Shown: piece after piece, positions 57,403 through 64,000 of the stretch
Layout of the letters: the number at the start of each line of letters is the position of its first letter
Position numbering within the stretch: position 1 is the stretch's first letter
Assembly: GCF_029094505.1 (NCBI RefSeq)
Contig: NZ_CP119108.1
Span: 62,001-126,000, forward strand
From: Microbacterium horticulturae
Lineage (GTDB): Bacteria; Actinomycetota; Actinomycetes; Actinomycetales; Microbacteriaceae
Length of the DNA: 64,000 bases
Direction of reading: 5' to 3'
The notes under the pieces: model-generated
Seen by the model: the letters and a program-made list of their open reading frames with translations, nothing else
What the model was told of the DNA's origin: nothing
The model's database searches: none
Made by a program: the position numbers and the translations under genes

Positions 57403-57771
57403 ATGGTCGAAGAAGCGGACAAGCCGGCACCCTCCGCTCCCGCGGAACTGATCGAGGAGAGCGTCGAGACCGTCAGCGTGCGCCGCGCGCCGAAGATGCT
57501 CGTATTCCTGGTGCTTGGAGCCGCCCTCGGCGTGCTCGCGGCGCTGATCTTCACCTACGGATTCGGTGTGTTCGACGCGACGGGCGCCGAGCAGAGCGCC
57601 TACAGCGCGGTCAGCTACACGAGCGGCCAGGTCTTCGGCTTCCTCGTGCTGGTGTGCGGTGTCGTCGGCGTCGCGCTGGGCGGCATCGTCGCACTCATCC
57701 TCGAGCGCACCGTCGGCCGTCGTACCCGAGAGGTGCAGGTCGGCCGCGAACGGGTCACCACCGTCGACTGA
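57403..57771 (+). CDS. small two-helix membrane protein
   Basis: 122 residues. A Pro/Glu-rich cytoplasmic N-terminus (to about 40), two membrane helices (about 43-66, MLVFLVLGAALGVLAALIFTYGFGVF, and about 85-108, GFLVLVCGVVGVALGGIVALILE) with a short extracytoplasmic loop, and a basic C-terminus (RTVGRRTREVQVGRERVTTVD). Homologues in this family are widespread in Microbacteriaceae, but I know no function. ATG at 57403 chosen over upstream Met codons that lie inside the repeat region. Confidence 0.8.
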   Translation: MVEEADKPAPSAPAELIEESVETVSVRRAPKMLVFLVLGAALGVLAALIFTYGFGVFDATGAEQSAYSAVSYTSGQVFGFLVLVCGVVGVALGGIVALILERTVGRRTREVQVGRERVTTVD

Positions 57772-57789
57772 CGATCGGACCGGCCTGCG

Positions 57790-58395
57790 TCACGCCAGGT
57801 CGGCGATGATCGGGTGGATCGCTGTGTCGAAGGCCGCGACATCCTGCCGCAGTCCATCGGTCACGGCGACGGTGAGCGCACCGATCCACCACACGCCGCG
57901 CTGCGTCAGCGGCAGCACCTGCACGTTCAGCTCGAACGGGTGCGCGCGTCGGCCCACCTGCCGCTCATGCTCGGCGATGGCGCTGGCATAGCCGCGGTAA
58001 GAGATGCCGGGGTTCGCGATCTCGGCCTTCTTGTAGCGGGTGGCCATGTCGTCCGACAGCTGCAGCGCCTCGGCGGCGTGCGGAATGATGGCCCGCCGCA
58101 ACTCGGCGAATCCCGCCGGGAGAGCCACGAGCGTCTCGAAGCCGTCGACGAGCTCGAGCGGCGCCGCCGAAGGGTGCGCCTGAGGCTCGACGGTCATCTT
58201 CCAGTACGAGGTCCACTGCCGCTCGAGGGCCTCCTGCGCGTCGGCGCTGCGGTCGTTCTCACGAGGCGGGATGCCGCGCAGATAGGGGAGTTCGACCGGC
58301 GAGCGCACTCCCGCCAGCTGTCGCAGGCACAGCGCGAGCAGCACCGGGCGATCGGCGCTCTCGCGGATCGCCCATCCCGGATCGTCGCTGTGCAT
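57790..58395 (-). CDS. hypothetical protein
   Basis: 201 residues from the ATG giving MHSDDPGWAIRESADRPVLLALCLRQLAGVRSPVELPYLRGIPP. Largely helical and soluble, with no motif I recognise; WTSYWKMTVEPQAHP and ISYRGYASAIAEHERQVGRRAHPFELNVQVLPLTQRGVWWIGALTVAVTDGLR are the most distinctive parts. Divergent from purM with a ~115-base gap. Confidence 0.75.
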   Translation of the reverse strand: MHSDDPGWAIRESADRPVLLALCLRQLAGVRSPVELPYLRGIPPRENDRSADAQEALERQWTSYWKMTVEPQAHPSAAPLELVDGFETLVALPAGFAELRRAIIPHAAEALQLSDDMATRYKKAEIANPGISYRGYASAIAEHERQVGRRAHPFELNVQVLPLTQRGVWWIGALTVAVTDGLRQDVAAFDTAIHPIIADLA

Positions 58396-58511
58396 GCCGC
58401 CATTGTAGGGCGAGCGCGCGCCCGAGGACCGGGCTGATCGGGCGTTCTCGCCGCTCGGGCGGCGCCCGACATCCGGCATCTGCACAGGCATCGCCCGGGT
58501 AGGCTTGTGCC

Positions 58512-59633
58512 GTGGCAGCGACCCCTTCCGCCAACCCCTATGCACAAGCCGGAGTCGACACCGCCGCGGGTGATCTCGCGGTCGAGTTGATGAAGTCGGC
58601 CGTCAAGCGCACCCACGGCCCCGAAGTGCTCGGCGGTGTGGGCGGATTCGCAGGCCTCTTCGACGCCTCCGCTCTGCTCGGATACACGCGTCCGCTGCTC
58701 GCCTCGAGCACGGACGGCGTGGGCACGAAGGTGGCCATCGCGCAGGCGATCGACAAGCACGACACCATCGGCGAAGACCTCGTCGGCATGGTCGTCGACG
58801 ACATCGTCGTGGTCGGCGCCAAGCCGCTGTTCATGACCGACTACATCGCCTGCGGCAAGGTCGTGCCCGACCGCATCGCCGACATCGTCGCCGGCATCGC
58901 ACGCGGCTGCGAGCTGACCGGCACGGCGCTGGTCGGCGGCGAGACCGCCGAGCACCCCGGCCTGCTCGGTCCCGCCGACTACGACGTGGCGGGGGCCGCA
59001 ACCGGCGTGGTCGAGGCCGACCGCATCCTCGGCGCCGAGCGCGTGCGCCCGGGCGATGCCGTGCTCGCCCTGGCCTCCAGCGGCCTGCACTCCAACGGCT
59101 TCTCGCTCGTGCGCCACATCGTCTCGGGCGCCGGCATCACGTACGGTGACCGCAGCGCCGAACTGGGCACGACCTGGGGTGAAGCCCTGCTCGAGCCCAC
59201 ACGCCTCTACACGAGCCCGCTGCTGCAGCTCGTCGAGCGGTTCGGCCGCGGCATCCACTCTCTCAGCCACGTCACCGGCGGCGGAATCGCCGCGAACCTC
59301 GCGCGCGTGCTGCCGCAGGAGACCTGGGTCGAGCTCGACCGTTCCACGTGGTCTCCGGCGCCGGTGTTCCGCGTGCTCGCGGACCTCGGCGGTCTGGACC
59401 TCGTCGCCACGGAGGGCACCTGGAACCTGGGTGTCGGCTTCCTCGCGGTCGTCGACCAGGCGGTCGCGGCGGATGCGGCATCCACTCTCGCCTCCGCGGG
59501 AATCGACACCTGGCAGATCGGCGTCGTCGCCTCGGGCGAGCGTCCTACGGGGGAGTTCGACCAGGGCGCCAAGGGCGTCGACGGCGGCGCGGTGCGCCTG
59601 GTCGGCGCGTATCGGGAAGACGGAGCGAAGTAA
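58512..59633 (+). CDS. purM: phosphoribosylformylglycinamidine cyclo-ligase PurM
   Basis: 373 residues. Makes AIR from FGAM (fifth step). Family marks: YAQAGVDTAAGDLAVELMKSAVKRTHGPEVLGGVGGFAGLF, SSTDGVGTKVAIAQ, VDDIVVVGAKPLFMTDYIACGK, GTALVGGETAEHPGLL and HVTGGGIAANLARVLP. GTG start. It precedes purF by 6 bases; the order purM-purF is the reverse of the more usual purF-purM. Confidence 0.97.
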   Translation: MAATPSANPYAQAGVDTAAGDLAVELMKSAVKRTHGPEVLGGVGGFAGLFDASALLGYTRPLLASSTDGVGTKVAIAQAIDKHDTIGEDLVGMVVDDIVVVGAKPLFMTDYIACGKVVPDRIADIVAGIARGCELTGTALVGGETAEHPGLLGPADYDVAGAATGVVEADRILGAERVRPGDAVLALASSGLHSNGFSLVRHIVSGAGITYGDRSAELGTTWGEALLEPTRLYTSPLLQLVERFGRGIHSLSHVTGGGIAANLARVLPQETWVELDRSTWSPAPVFRVLADLGGLDLVATEGTWNLGVGFLAVVDQAVAADAASTLASAGIDTWQIGVVASGERPTGEFDQGAKGVDGGAVRLVGAYREDGAK

Positions 59634-59639
59634 CAGCAG

Positions 59640-61100
59640 ATGTGCGGCATCGTCGGAATGGTCGGGCGCGGCCCGGTCAACCAGGACATCTACGACTCCC
59701 TCCTTCTTCTTCAGCATCGTGGGCAGGATGCCACGGGCATCGCCACGGCCGAGCCGGGCGGCGTCATCCACATGAGCAAGGGCCAAGGGCAGGTGCGCGA
59801 GAGCTTCCGCACCCGCGACATGCGGTCGCTGCTCGGTAACGTCGGCCTCGGTCATGTGCGCTACGCGACGCGGGGCGCCGCCTCGAGCGAAGAAGAAGCG
59901 CAGCCGTTCTACGTGAACTCGCCGTACGGCATCGTGCTCATCCACAACGGCAACCTGACGAACACGCGTGAACTCACCGACGAGATGGCGCACCGCGACC
60001 GCCGGCACCTGAACTCGTCGAGCGACACCGAACTGCTGCTGAACGCGCTGGCCAGCGAGCTGCAAGAGACCACGAGCCCCGTCGACCTCGAGCCCGAGCG
60101 CATCTTCGACGCCGTCGCCCGCACGCACCGGCGCATCGAGGGCGCCTACGCGGTGATAGCGCTGATCGCCGGGTACGGTCTGCTCGCGTTCCGTGATCCG
60201 TTCGGCATCCGTCCCCTCGTGCTGGGCCGGCGCAGCGCGGGTCTGGCCGGCGACGAATGGGTGGTGGCCAGCGAATCGCTCGTGCTCGAGAACGCCGACT
60301 ATGAGATCGTCCGCGAGATAGCGCCGGGCGAGGCCGTGTTCATCACGAGCGAGGGCGAGCTGCACTCACGCCAGTGCGCCGAGCAGCCGCAGCTGGTGCC
60401 CTGCTCGTTCGAGTACGTGTACCTCGCGCGGCCCGACTCGGTGATGAACGGTGTCTCGGTCTACGACGCGCGGCTGCGGATGGGCGCGAAGCTCGCCGCC
60501 ACGATCGCCAAGCACACGCCGGTCGACGACATCGACGTCGTGATGCCGATCCCCGACTCGTCGCGGCCCGCTGCCATGGAGGTCGCCCGGGTGCTGGGCA
60601 TCGAGTACCGCGAGGGCTTCTACAAGAACCACTACATCGGCCGCACGTTCATCATGCCCGGGCAGGCCGTGCGCAAGAAGTCGGTGCGCCAGAAGCTCAA
60701 CGCCATGTCGAGCGAGTTCGAGGGCAAGAACGTGCTGCTCATCGACGATTCGATCGTGCGCGGCACGACGAGCAAGCAGATCATCCAGATGGCACGGGAT
60801 GCCGGAGCCGCCTCGGTCACGTTCGCATCGGCCGCGCCGCCCGTGCGTTACCCGCACGTGTACGGCATCAATATGCCGTCGGCGCGCGAGCTCATCGCCC
60901 ACGAGCGTACGATCCCCGAGATCGCCATCGAACTCGGTTGCGACCATCTCGTGTACCAGGAGGTCGAAGACCTCAAGAGCGCCATCGTCGAGGGATCGGA
61001 GCTGAACGACCTCGATCTGAGCTGCTTCGATGGCCGCTACGTCACCGGTACCGTCACCGACGAGTACCTCGCCTGGGTCGAGGGGTCGCAGGAGAGCTGA
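59640..61100 (+). CDS. purF: amidophosphoribosyltransferase PurF
   Basis: 486 residues. First committed step of purine synthesis: PRPP and glutamine to phosphoribosylamine. The N-terminal Ntn-hydrolase glutaminase starts MCGIVGMVGRG: Cys2 is exposed by simple Met removal, with no propeptide to cleave, unlike the Bacillus-type and many other Gram-positive PurF proteins. C-terminal phosphoribosyltransferase domain with the PRPP loop VLLIDDSIVRGTTSKQI. Cysteines that ligate the 4Fe-4S cluster of Bacillus-type PurF are not obvious, so I think it is cluster-free. Confidence 0.97.
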   Translation: MCGIVGMVGRGPVNQDIYDSLLLLQHRGQDATGIATAEPGGVIHMSKGQGQVRESFRTRDMRSLLGNVGLGHVRYATRGAASSEEEAQPFYVNSPYGIVLIHNGNLTNTRELTDEMAHRDRRHLNSSSDTELLLNALASELQETTSPVDLEPERIFDAVARTHRRIEGAYAVIALIAGYGLLAFRDPFGIRPLVLGRRSAGLAGDEWVVASESLVLENADYEIVREIAPGEAVFITSEGELHSRQCAEQPQLVPCSFEYVYLARPDSVMNGVSVYDARLRMGAKLAATIAKHTPVDDIDVVMPIPDSSRPAAMEVARVLGIEYREGFYKNHYIGRTFIMPGQAVRKKSVRQKLNAMSSEFEGKNVLLIDDSIVRGTTSKQIIQMARDAGAASVTFASAAPPVRYPHVYGINMPSARELIAHERTIPEIAIELGCDHLVYQEVEDLKSAIVEGSELNDLDLSCFDGRYVTGTVTDEYLAWVEGSQES

Positions 61101-61550
61101 GCTCCGCAGCCGGGTGGCTGTCGGGTCCGCGGCCTGCGGCATCCCGGCCCCGGCGTCGCTCCCCGGCGTTCCTCCGGCCACCGGCATCCCTCCCCGGCGT
61201 TCCTCTCGCAGGATGGAATGGCGATCGCGGGCGCGTCGGCCGGCGTGTCGGGGCGATTCGGCCTGGATCTCCTGCGAGACGAACAGCACTGCGCGGATGA
61301 TCGGCCCGCGGCATCCCGCTGCAGCGCCCCTTCCCGGGCATCCCGCTGCAGCGCCGCCCGTGGCGCCCCGCCGGACCGCCGCCCGTGGCGTCCCGCCGGT
61401 CTCAAATCAGGTGTTTTCGCGAGATCAGGTCGTTGCGGGCCGAATCCTTCCTGATTTCGCGAGAACACCTGATTTCGTGAGGGACCCGGGGCGTGGTGCG
61501 AGTACGCAGACTCACAGCCCACATTCGAGGTCGGTTGTTAGCGTCGGCTC
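61101..61550. repeat. 450-base gap: degenerate repeats and a long hairpin
   Basis: From 61136 to about 61400 lies GC-rich DNA with local duplications: CCCCGGCGTTCCTC twice (near 61162 and 61191), GCATCCCGCTGCAGCGCC twice (about 61311 and 61338) and CGCCCGTGGCG twice. Two GCGGCATCC motifs (61136-61144, 61308-61316) are included. Then 26-base arms 61404-61429 and 61450-61475 match at 24 positions (AAATCAGGTGTT start) around a 20-base loop, a probable purF terminator. No gene is visible. Confidence 0.65.
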
Positions 61551-61970
61551 ATGTCGGCCGCTTCCGCTCCCACCGGAGAACTCACCCGGATCGCGCGAAC
61601 GGATCCCGCGGCCATCGAGAAACCCGCAGGCCCCGTGCGTCGCGGCCTGCGCCGCGCCCGCCGTTGGCTGTCGGGTCACCCGCGCCTGGAGCGCGGCTAC
61701 CGCATCGCCGTTGGGGTCATCGGCACGCTGCTGACCCTCGGCGGACTGATCCTCGTGCCGCTGCCGGGCCCGGGCTGGCTCATCGTCTTCACCGGACTCG
61801 CGCTGCTGGGCACCGAGTTCGTGTGGGCGCACCGCTTGTCGGGCTGGCTGAAGAAGCAGCTCGCCCGGTTCTGGGCGTGGTGGCATGCGCGCCGCGACGC
61901 CCGGCGCGTCGTACGCGCATCGAACACTGCGCGCACGCCGAACGCGCGCGCGTCGAACACCCCGCGCTGA
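61551..61970 (+). CDS. PGPGW-family (TIGR02611) membrane protein
   Basis: 139 residues. A basic N-terminus (RRGLRRARRWLSGHPRLERGYR) is followed by two helices around the family signature LVPLPGPGWLIVFTGLALLGTEF, and a basic tail rich in Arg and Trp (LKKQLARFWAWWHARRDARRVVR). The family is common in actinobacteria; function unknown. Start ATG at 61551 in a clear context. Confidence 0.92.
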   Translation: MSAASAPTGELTRIARTDPAAIEKPAGPVRRGLRRARRWLSGHPRLERGYRIAVGVIGTLLTLGGLILVPLPGPGWLIVFTGLALLGTEFVWAHRLSGWLKKQLARFWAWWHARRDARRVVRASNTARTPNARASNTPR

Positions 61971-62003
61971 GCCTCGCGGCCGCCGCGTATGGTCGGAGGC
62001 GGT

Positions 62004-62213
62004 CTACGCCTGCAGACGCTGTTGGTACGAGCCCGCGCTCTCGTCGTCTTCGTCGTCGGCGTACTTGTCCGCCCACTTGTCGACGTATTCGTCCTCATTG
62101 GACTCGGGATGACCCAGCTCACGCTCGAGCGACGCGAAGTTCACGTTGTACGTGTCGTACTTGAGCTCGCGAGCGATCTTGGTGTGCTTCGCCTTCTGAC
62201 GGCCACGCCCCAT
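62004..62213 (-). CDS. DUF3073 protein
   Basis: 69 residues: MGRGRQKAKHTKIARELKYDTYNVNFASLERELGHPE, a highly conserved actinobacterial signature, then an acidic tail (DEYVDKWADKYADDEDDESAGSY). The start is fixed by the family N-terminus and a strong AAGGGGG ribosome site six bases upstream. In most actinobacteria this small gene lies near purM/purF, as here. Function unknown; the basic head and acidic tail hint at nucleic acid or ribosome contact. Confidence 0.95.
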   Translation of the reverse strand: MGRGRQKAKHTKIARELKYDTYNVNFASLERELGHPESNEDEYVDKWADKYADDEDDESAGSYQQRLQA

Positions 62214-62376
62214 GCGAGACCCCCTTATGGTCAAGTCGCGGGCAGTGTCTGGCCCGACTGTTCACGATGTCCGGTATCAACCGGCAAGAGTAGCATTCAG
62301 GATATCACGCGGGGTGGCGAACGGCCTGATTGCGGGCAGCCCCCCGACCGGTCCCCAACGAGAGGCTGCGAGATAT

Positions 62377-62913
62377 ATGTCCCAGGAGGCATCCGACGCC
62401 GCACCCAAGCCCGAGACGGCCGCCGACCTCGCCGGTGCGGTGATCGTCGGCATCGTCGCGGGGCAATCGCCGCGCGTCGTGAAGGAGGCCGCGCGGTACG
62501 CCAAGGCATTCGGCGCGCCGCTGGTGGTGGTCAACGTCGACGTCACGCGGTTCGTGGCGTACGAAGACCCCGACGGCTCGGTGCAGACGGCGGCGATCGA
62601 CCTCGCCGCCGTCGGGCGCGAGAACGAGGTGCGGCAGATAACCGATGAGACGAAGGCCGCGCTGGACGGCTGCGGCATCGACTGGTCGATGCGGTGGCTC
62701 GTGGGCGACCCGGCGCTGGCGATGAAGAAGCTCGCCGATGAGGCGCGCGCACGCGTCATCGTCGTCGGCACCCGCAAGCAGGGCCTCGGCGAGTCGATCC
62801 GCGAGTTCTTCACCGGGTCCGTCGCCGTGCGCCTCGCGCACCGGCAGACGCGGCCCGTTCTGGTGGTGCCCATCGGCGAGACGTTGGCGGACGACCAGGA
62901 CTTCGACTGGTGA
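62377..62913 (+). CDS. universal stress protein (UspA family)
   Basis: 178 residues, a single Usp domain: AVIVGIVAGQSPRVVKEAARYAKAFGAPLVVVNVDVTRFV at the start and ARVIVVGTRKQGLGESIREFFTGSVAVRLAHRQTRPVLVVPIG at the end. The last segment holds the ATP-binding pattern (G-x2-G-x9-G-S/T), so this is an ATP-binding type. ATG at 62377 chosen because upstream residues are not family-like. Probably a stationary-phase or stress protein. Confidence 0.92.
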   Translation: MSQEASDAAPKPETAADLAGAVIVGIVAGQSPRVVKEAARYAKAFGAPLVVVNVDVTRFVAYEDPDGSVQTAAIDLAAVGRENEVRQITDETKAALDGCGIDWSMRWLVGDPALAMKKLADEARARVIVVGTRKQGLGESIREFFTGSVAVRLAHRQTRPVLVVPIGETLADDQDFDW

Positions 62914-62916
62914 CGC

Positions 62917-63528
62917 TCACCCGTGCAGCGCACGGGTGACCTCCTTCGCGGCGTCGTCGAGTGCGCGCACCAGTCGGTCGACAGTGGATGCCGCGACCAC
63001 CCCGCCGCGCGCCACGTGTGCGCGCAGGTCGGTGCGCACGTGGGCGCGGAAGGCGTTCACGGCCGTGTCGGCGCGCTGCAGCTGTTCGCGGCTGCGCACG
63101 CGCGGGTCGTCGTCACGCGCCGTGCGCGTCGGGGCGGCCCGCCGCTCCTCGTGCGCGGCTGCGGCCAGGTCGGCGCGCAGGCTCTTCATCGCCTCACGCA
63201 CACTGCCGCGCACCTCGTCGGCGATGAGGCGCACCGAGTCGGCCAGGCCCGCCTCGATCCCGTCGAACTCCTCGGCGCGGTCGGCCACCTCGGCGCGCCC
63301 GGCGTCGGTGATCGCGTAGATCGTCTTGCGGCCCTCGACGGTCTTGGTGACCAGACCTTCCTCCTCGAGCTTCGCCAGCCGCGGATAGATCGTGCCCGCG
63401 CTGGGCGTGTAAGTGCCGCCGGTGCGATCGGTGAGCGCCTGGATCAGGTCGTAACCGTGCCGGGGCTGCTCGTCGAGCAACTTCAGCAGGTACAGGCGCA
63501 GGTCGCCGTGTGAGAAGACCGGGGCCAT
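62917..63528 (-). CDS. PadR-family regulator with long C-terminal helix region
   Basis: 203 residues. Winged helix: DLRLYLLKLLDEQPRHGYDLIQALTDRTGGTYTPSAGTIYPRLAKLEEEGLVTKTVEGRKTIYAITDAGRAEVADR, the PadR-s1 type. The helical C-terminal half is longer than in minimal PadR. The ATG at 63528 shares its A with the TGA of the upstream gene, so it is co-translated with the DUF4097 protein, a pairing seen widely in actinobacteria. Confidence 0.93.
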   Translation of the reverse strand: MAPVFSHGDLRLYLLKLLDEQPRHGYDLIQALTDRTGGTYTPSAGTIYPRLAKLEEEGLVTKTVEGRKTIYAITDAGRAEVADRAEEFDGIEAGLADSVRLIADEVRGSVREAMKSLRADLAAAAHEERRAAPTRTARDDDPRVRSREQLQRADTAVNAFRAHVRTDLRAHVARGGVVAASTVDRLVRALDDAAKEVTRALHG

Positions 63529-64000
63529 CACCACTCCTCCTCCGTCGTCGCGTCGGTGTCGCCGCCGGCGTCGGCCGCGGCATCCACCCCGTCCGTCGGT
63601 CGGCGCAGGACCGACAGGTTTCCGGAGACGGAGTTGGTCCGCACGTCGGCGAAGCTGCCCGAGAGCTGCCCGGTCGTGCCGGTGTAGCTCGTGCCCGGGC
63701 CGTTGCCCTGCCCCGATCGGACCGTGCCATCGATGAGCACCTGGCCGCTGACGCTGCGCACGACATAGTTGGCGGCTCGTCCCTCGTCGAGCCGGATCGT
63801 CGCGTCGCCCGAGACAGTGTTCAGCGAGATGCGGTCGACGTCGCCGGTGCTGTCGATGAGGACCGGACCCGAGACCGTGTCGACGATGGCCTTGGCGATC
63901 GAGCCCGACGCCGTGACGTCGCCCGACACGCTGTTGGCCAGGAGGGCGCCGGCAAGGCCCCGAATCTGCACGTCGCCGGAGACGGCGTTGACGGTGAGGT
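63528..64000 (-). CDS. DUF4097 beta-repeat protein, N-terminus beyond the window
   Basis: The frame is open to the right edge, so at least 157 codons are visible and the start is missing. Successive short beta repeats built on VSGDV/VSGxV: NAVSGDVQIRG, NSVSGDVTASGS, DTVSGPVLIDST, NTVSGDATIRL, RSVSGQVLIDG, NSVSGNLSVL. This is the DUF4097 (DUF4098) adhesin-like beta-helix seen beside PadR regulators. Function unknown; possibly a cell-surface or envelope-stress protein. Confidence 0.92.
   Translation of the reverse strand, partial: LTVNAVSGDVQIRGLAGALLANSVSGDVTASGSIAKAIVDTVSGPVLIDSTGDVDRISLNTVSGDATIRLDEGRAANYVVRSVSGQVLIDGTVRSGQGNGPGTSYTGTTGQLSGSFADVRTNSVSGNLSVLRRPTDGVDAAADAGGDTDATTEEEW

Noticed and set aside
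57403-57771. Potassium transporter (Trk) label for the two-helix membrane protein
   Set aside because: Only two short helices and no pore or selectivity motif; such a label would be carried over from misannotation.
58194-60365. A 723-codon open frame on the minus strand across purM and purF
   Set aside because: Shadow of two unmistakable purine genes; its composition is typical of antisense high-GC frames.

Overview
The window is a chromosomal piece of a high-GC Gram-positive bacterium, most likely an actinobacterium of the family Microbacteriaceae (Microbacterium-like). The base composition is uniformly GC-rich, GTG starts and 4-base GTGA/ATGA gene overlaps are common, and several genes are actinobacterial in character: DUF3073, the PGPGW membrane protein, the SCP_3 protein, a 13E12-type HNH protein and CebR-type cellobiose control. 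The family assignment is inference from gene content, not a database match.

Layout. 1-7 kb: small membrane proteins, purL, an alpha/beta hydrolase and the sufS-sufU Fe-S pair. 7.2-10.2 kb: an accessory cassette of a YbaB-like protein, an EspC-like ESX protein, a polymorphic toxin, a SUKH-type immunity protein and a KptA RNA 2'-phosphotransferase, all overlapping. 10.5-12.5 kb: a 13E12/HNH endonuclease gene and relic DNA. 12.5-15.4 kb: an ArsR/AHSA1/reductase/hydrolase operon behind a probably leaderless promoter. 15.5-24.2 kb: a GDPD membrane enzyme, MscS and VanZ proteins, a quinone oxidoreductase with a divergent HxlR regulator, DUF3237, and an MHS transporter with a LysR regulator. 24.2-28.9 kb: a LacI-controlled alpha-glucosidase, apt, a 2-hydroxyacid dehydrogenase and a cupin. 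29.1-30.1 kb: purSQ. 30.3-36.4 kb: a complete cellobiose operon (cebEFG-bglC-cebR) with three CebR operators. 36.4-43 kb: two DUF1801 proteins, an NCS2 permease, DUF2249, and the anaerobic ribonucleotide reductase nrdDG with two NrdR boxes. 42.4-48.8 kb: TetR plus an ABC exporter, purC, and PadR plus an MFS exporter. 48.9-50.4 kb: an IS481-family element. 50.7-57.8 kb: a siderophore-interacting protein, a teichoic-acid-type polymerase fused to a glycosyltransferase, an LLM oxidoreductase, purD and an SCP_3 protein. 58-61 kb: purM-purF. The end holds envelope, stress and regulatory genes.

Seven de novo purine genes (purL, Q, S, C, D, M, F) lie in this window but in five separate places, together with apt and an NCS2 nucleobase permease.

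The most unusual content is the toxin-immunity-KptA cassette and a rich set of intergenic dyads. A 9-mer, GGATGCCGC, occurs about 54 times on the two strands by my hand count, often as inverted pairs between genes. A ~55-bp hairpin family occurs as tandem pairs, one pair split by the IS element. An ~82-bp AT-rich palindrome sits behind apt. I saw no tRNA, rRNA, CRISPR array, prophage or replication origin.
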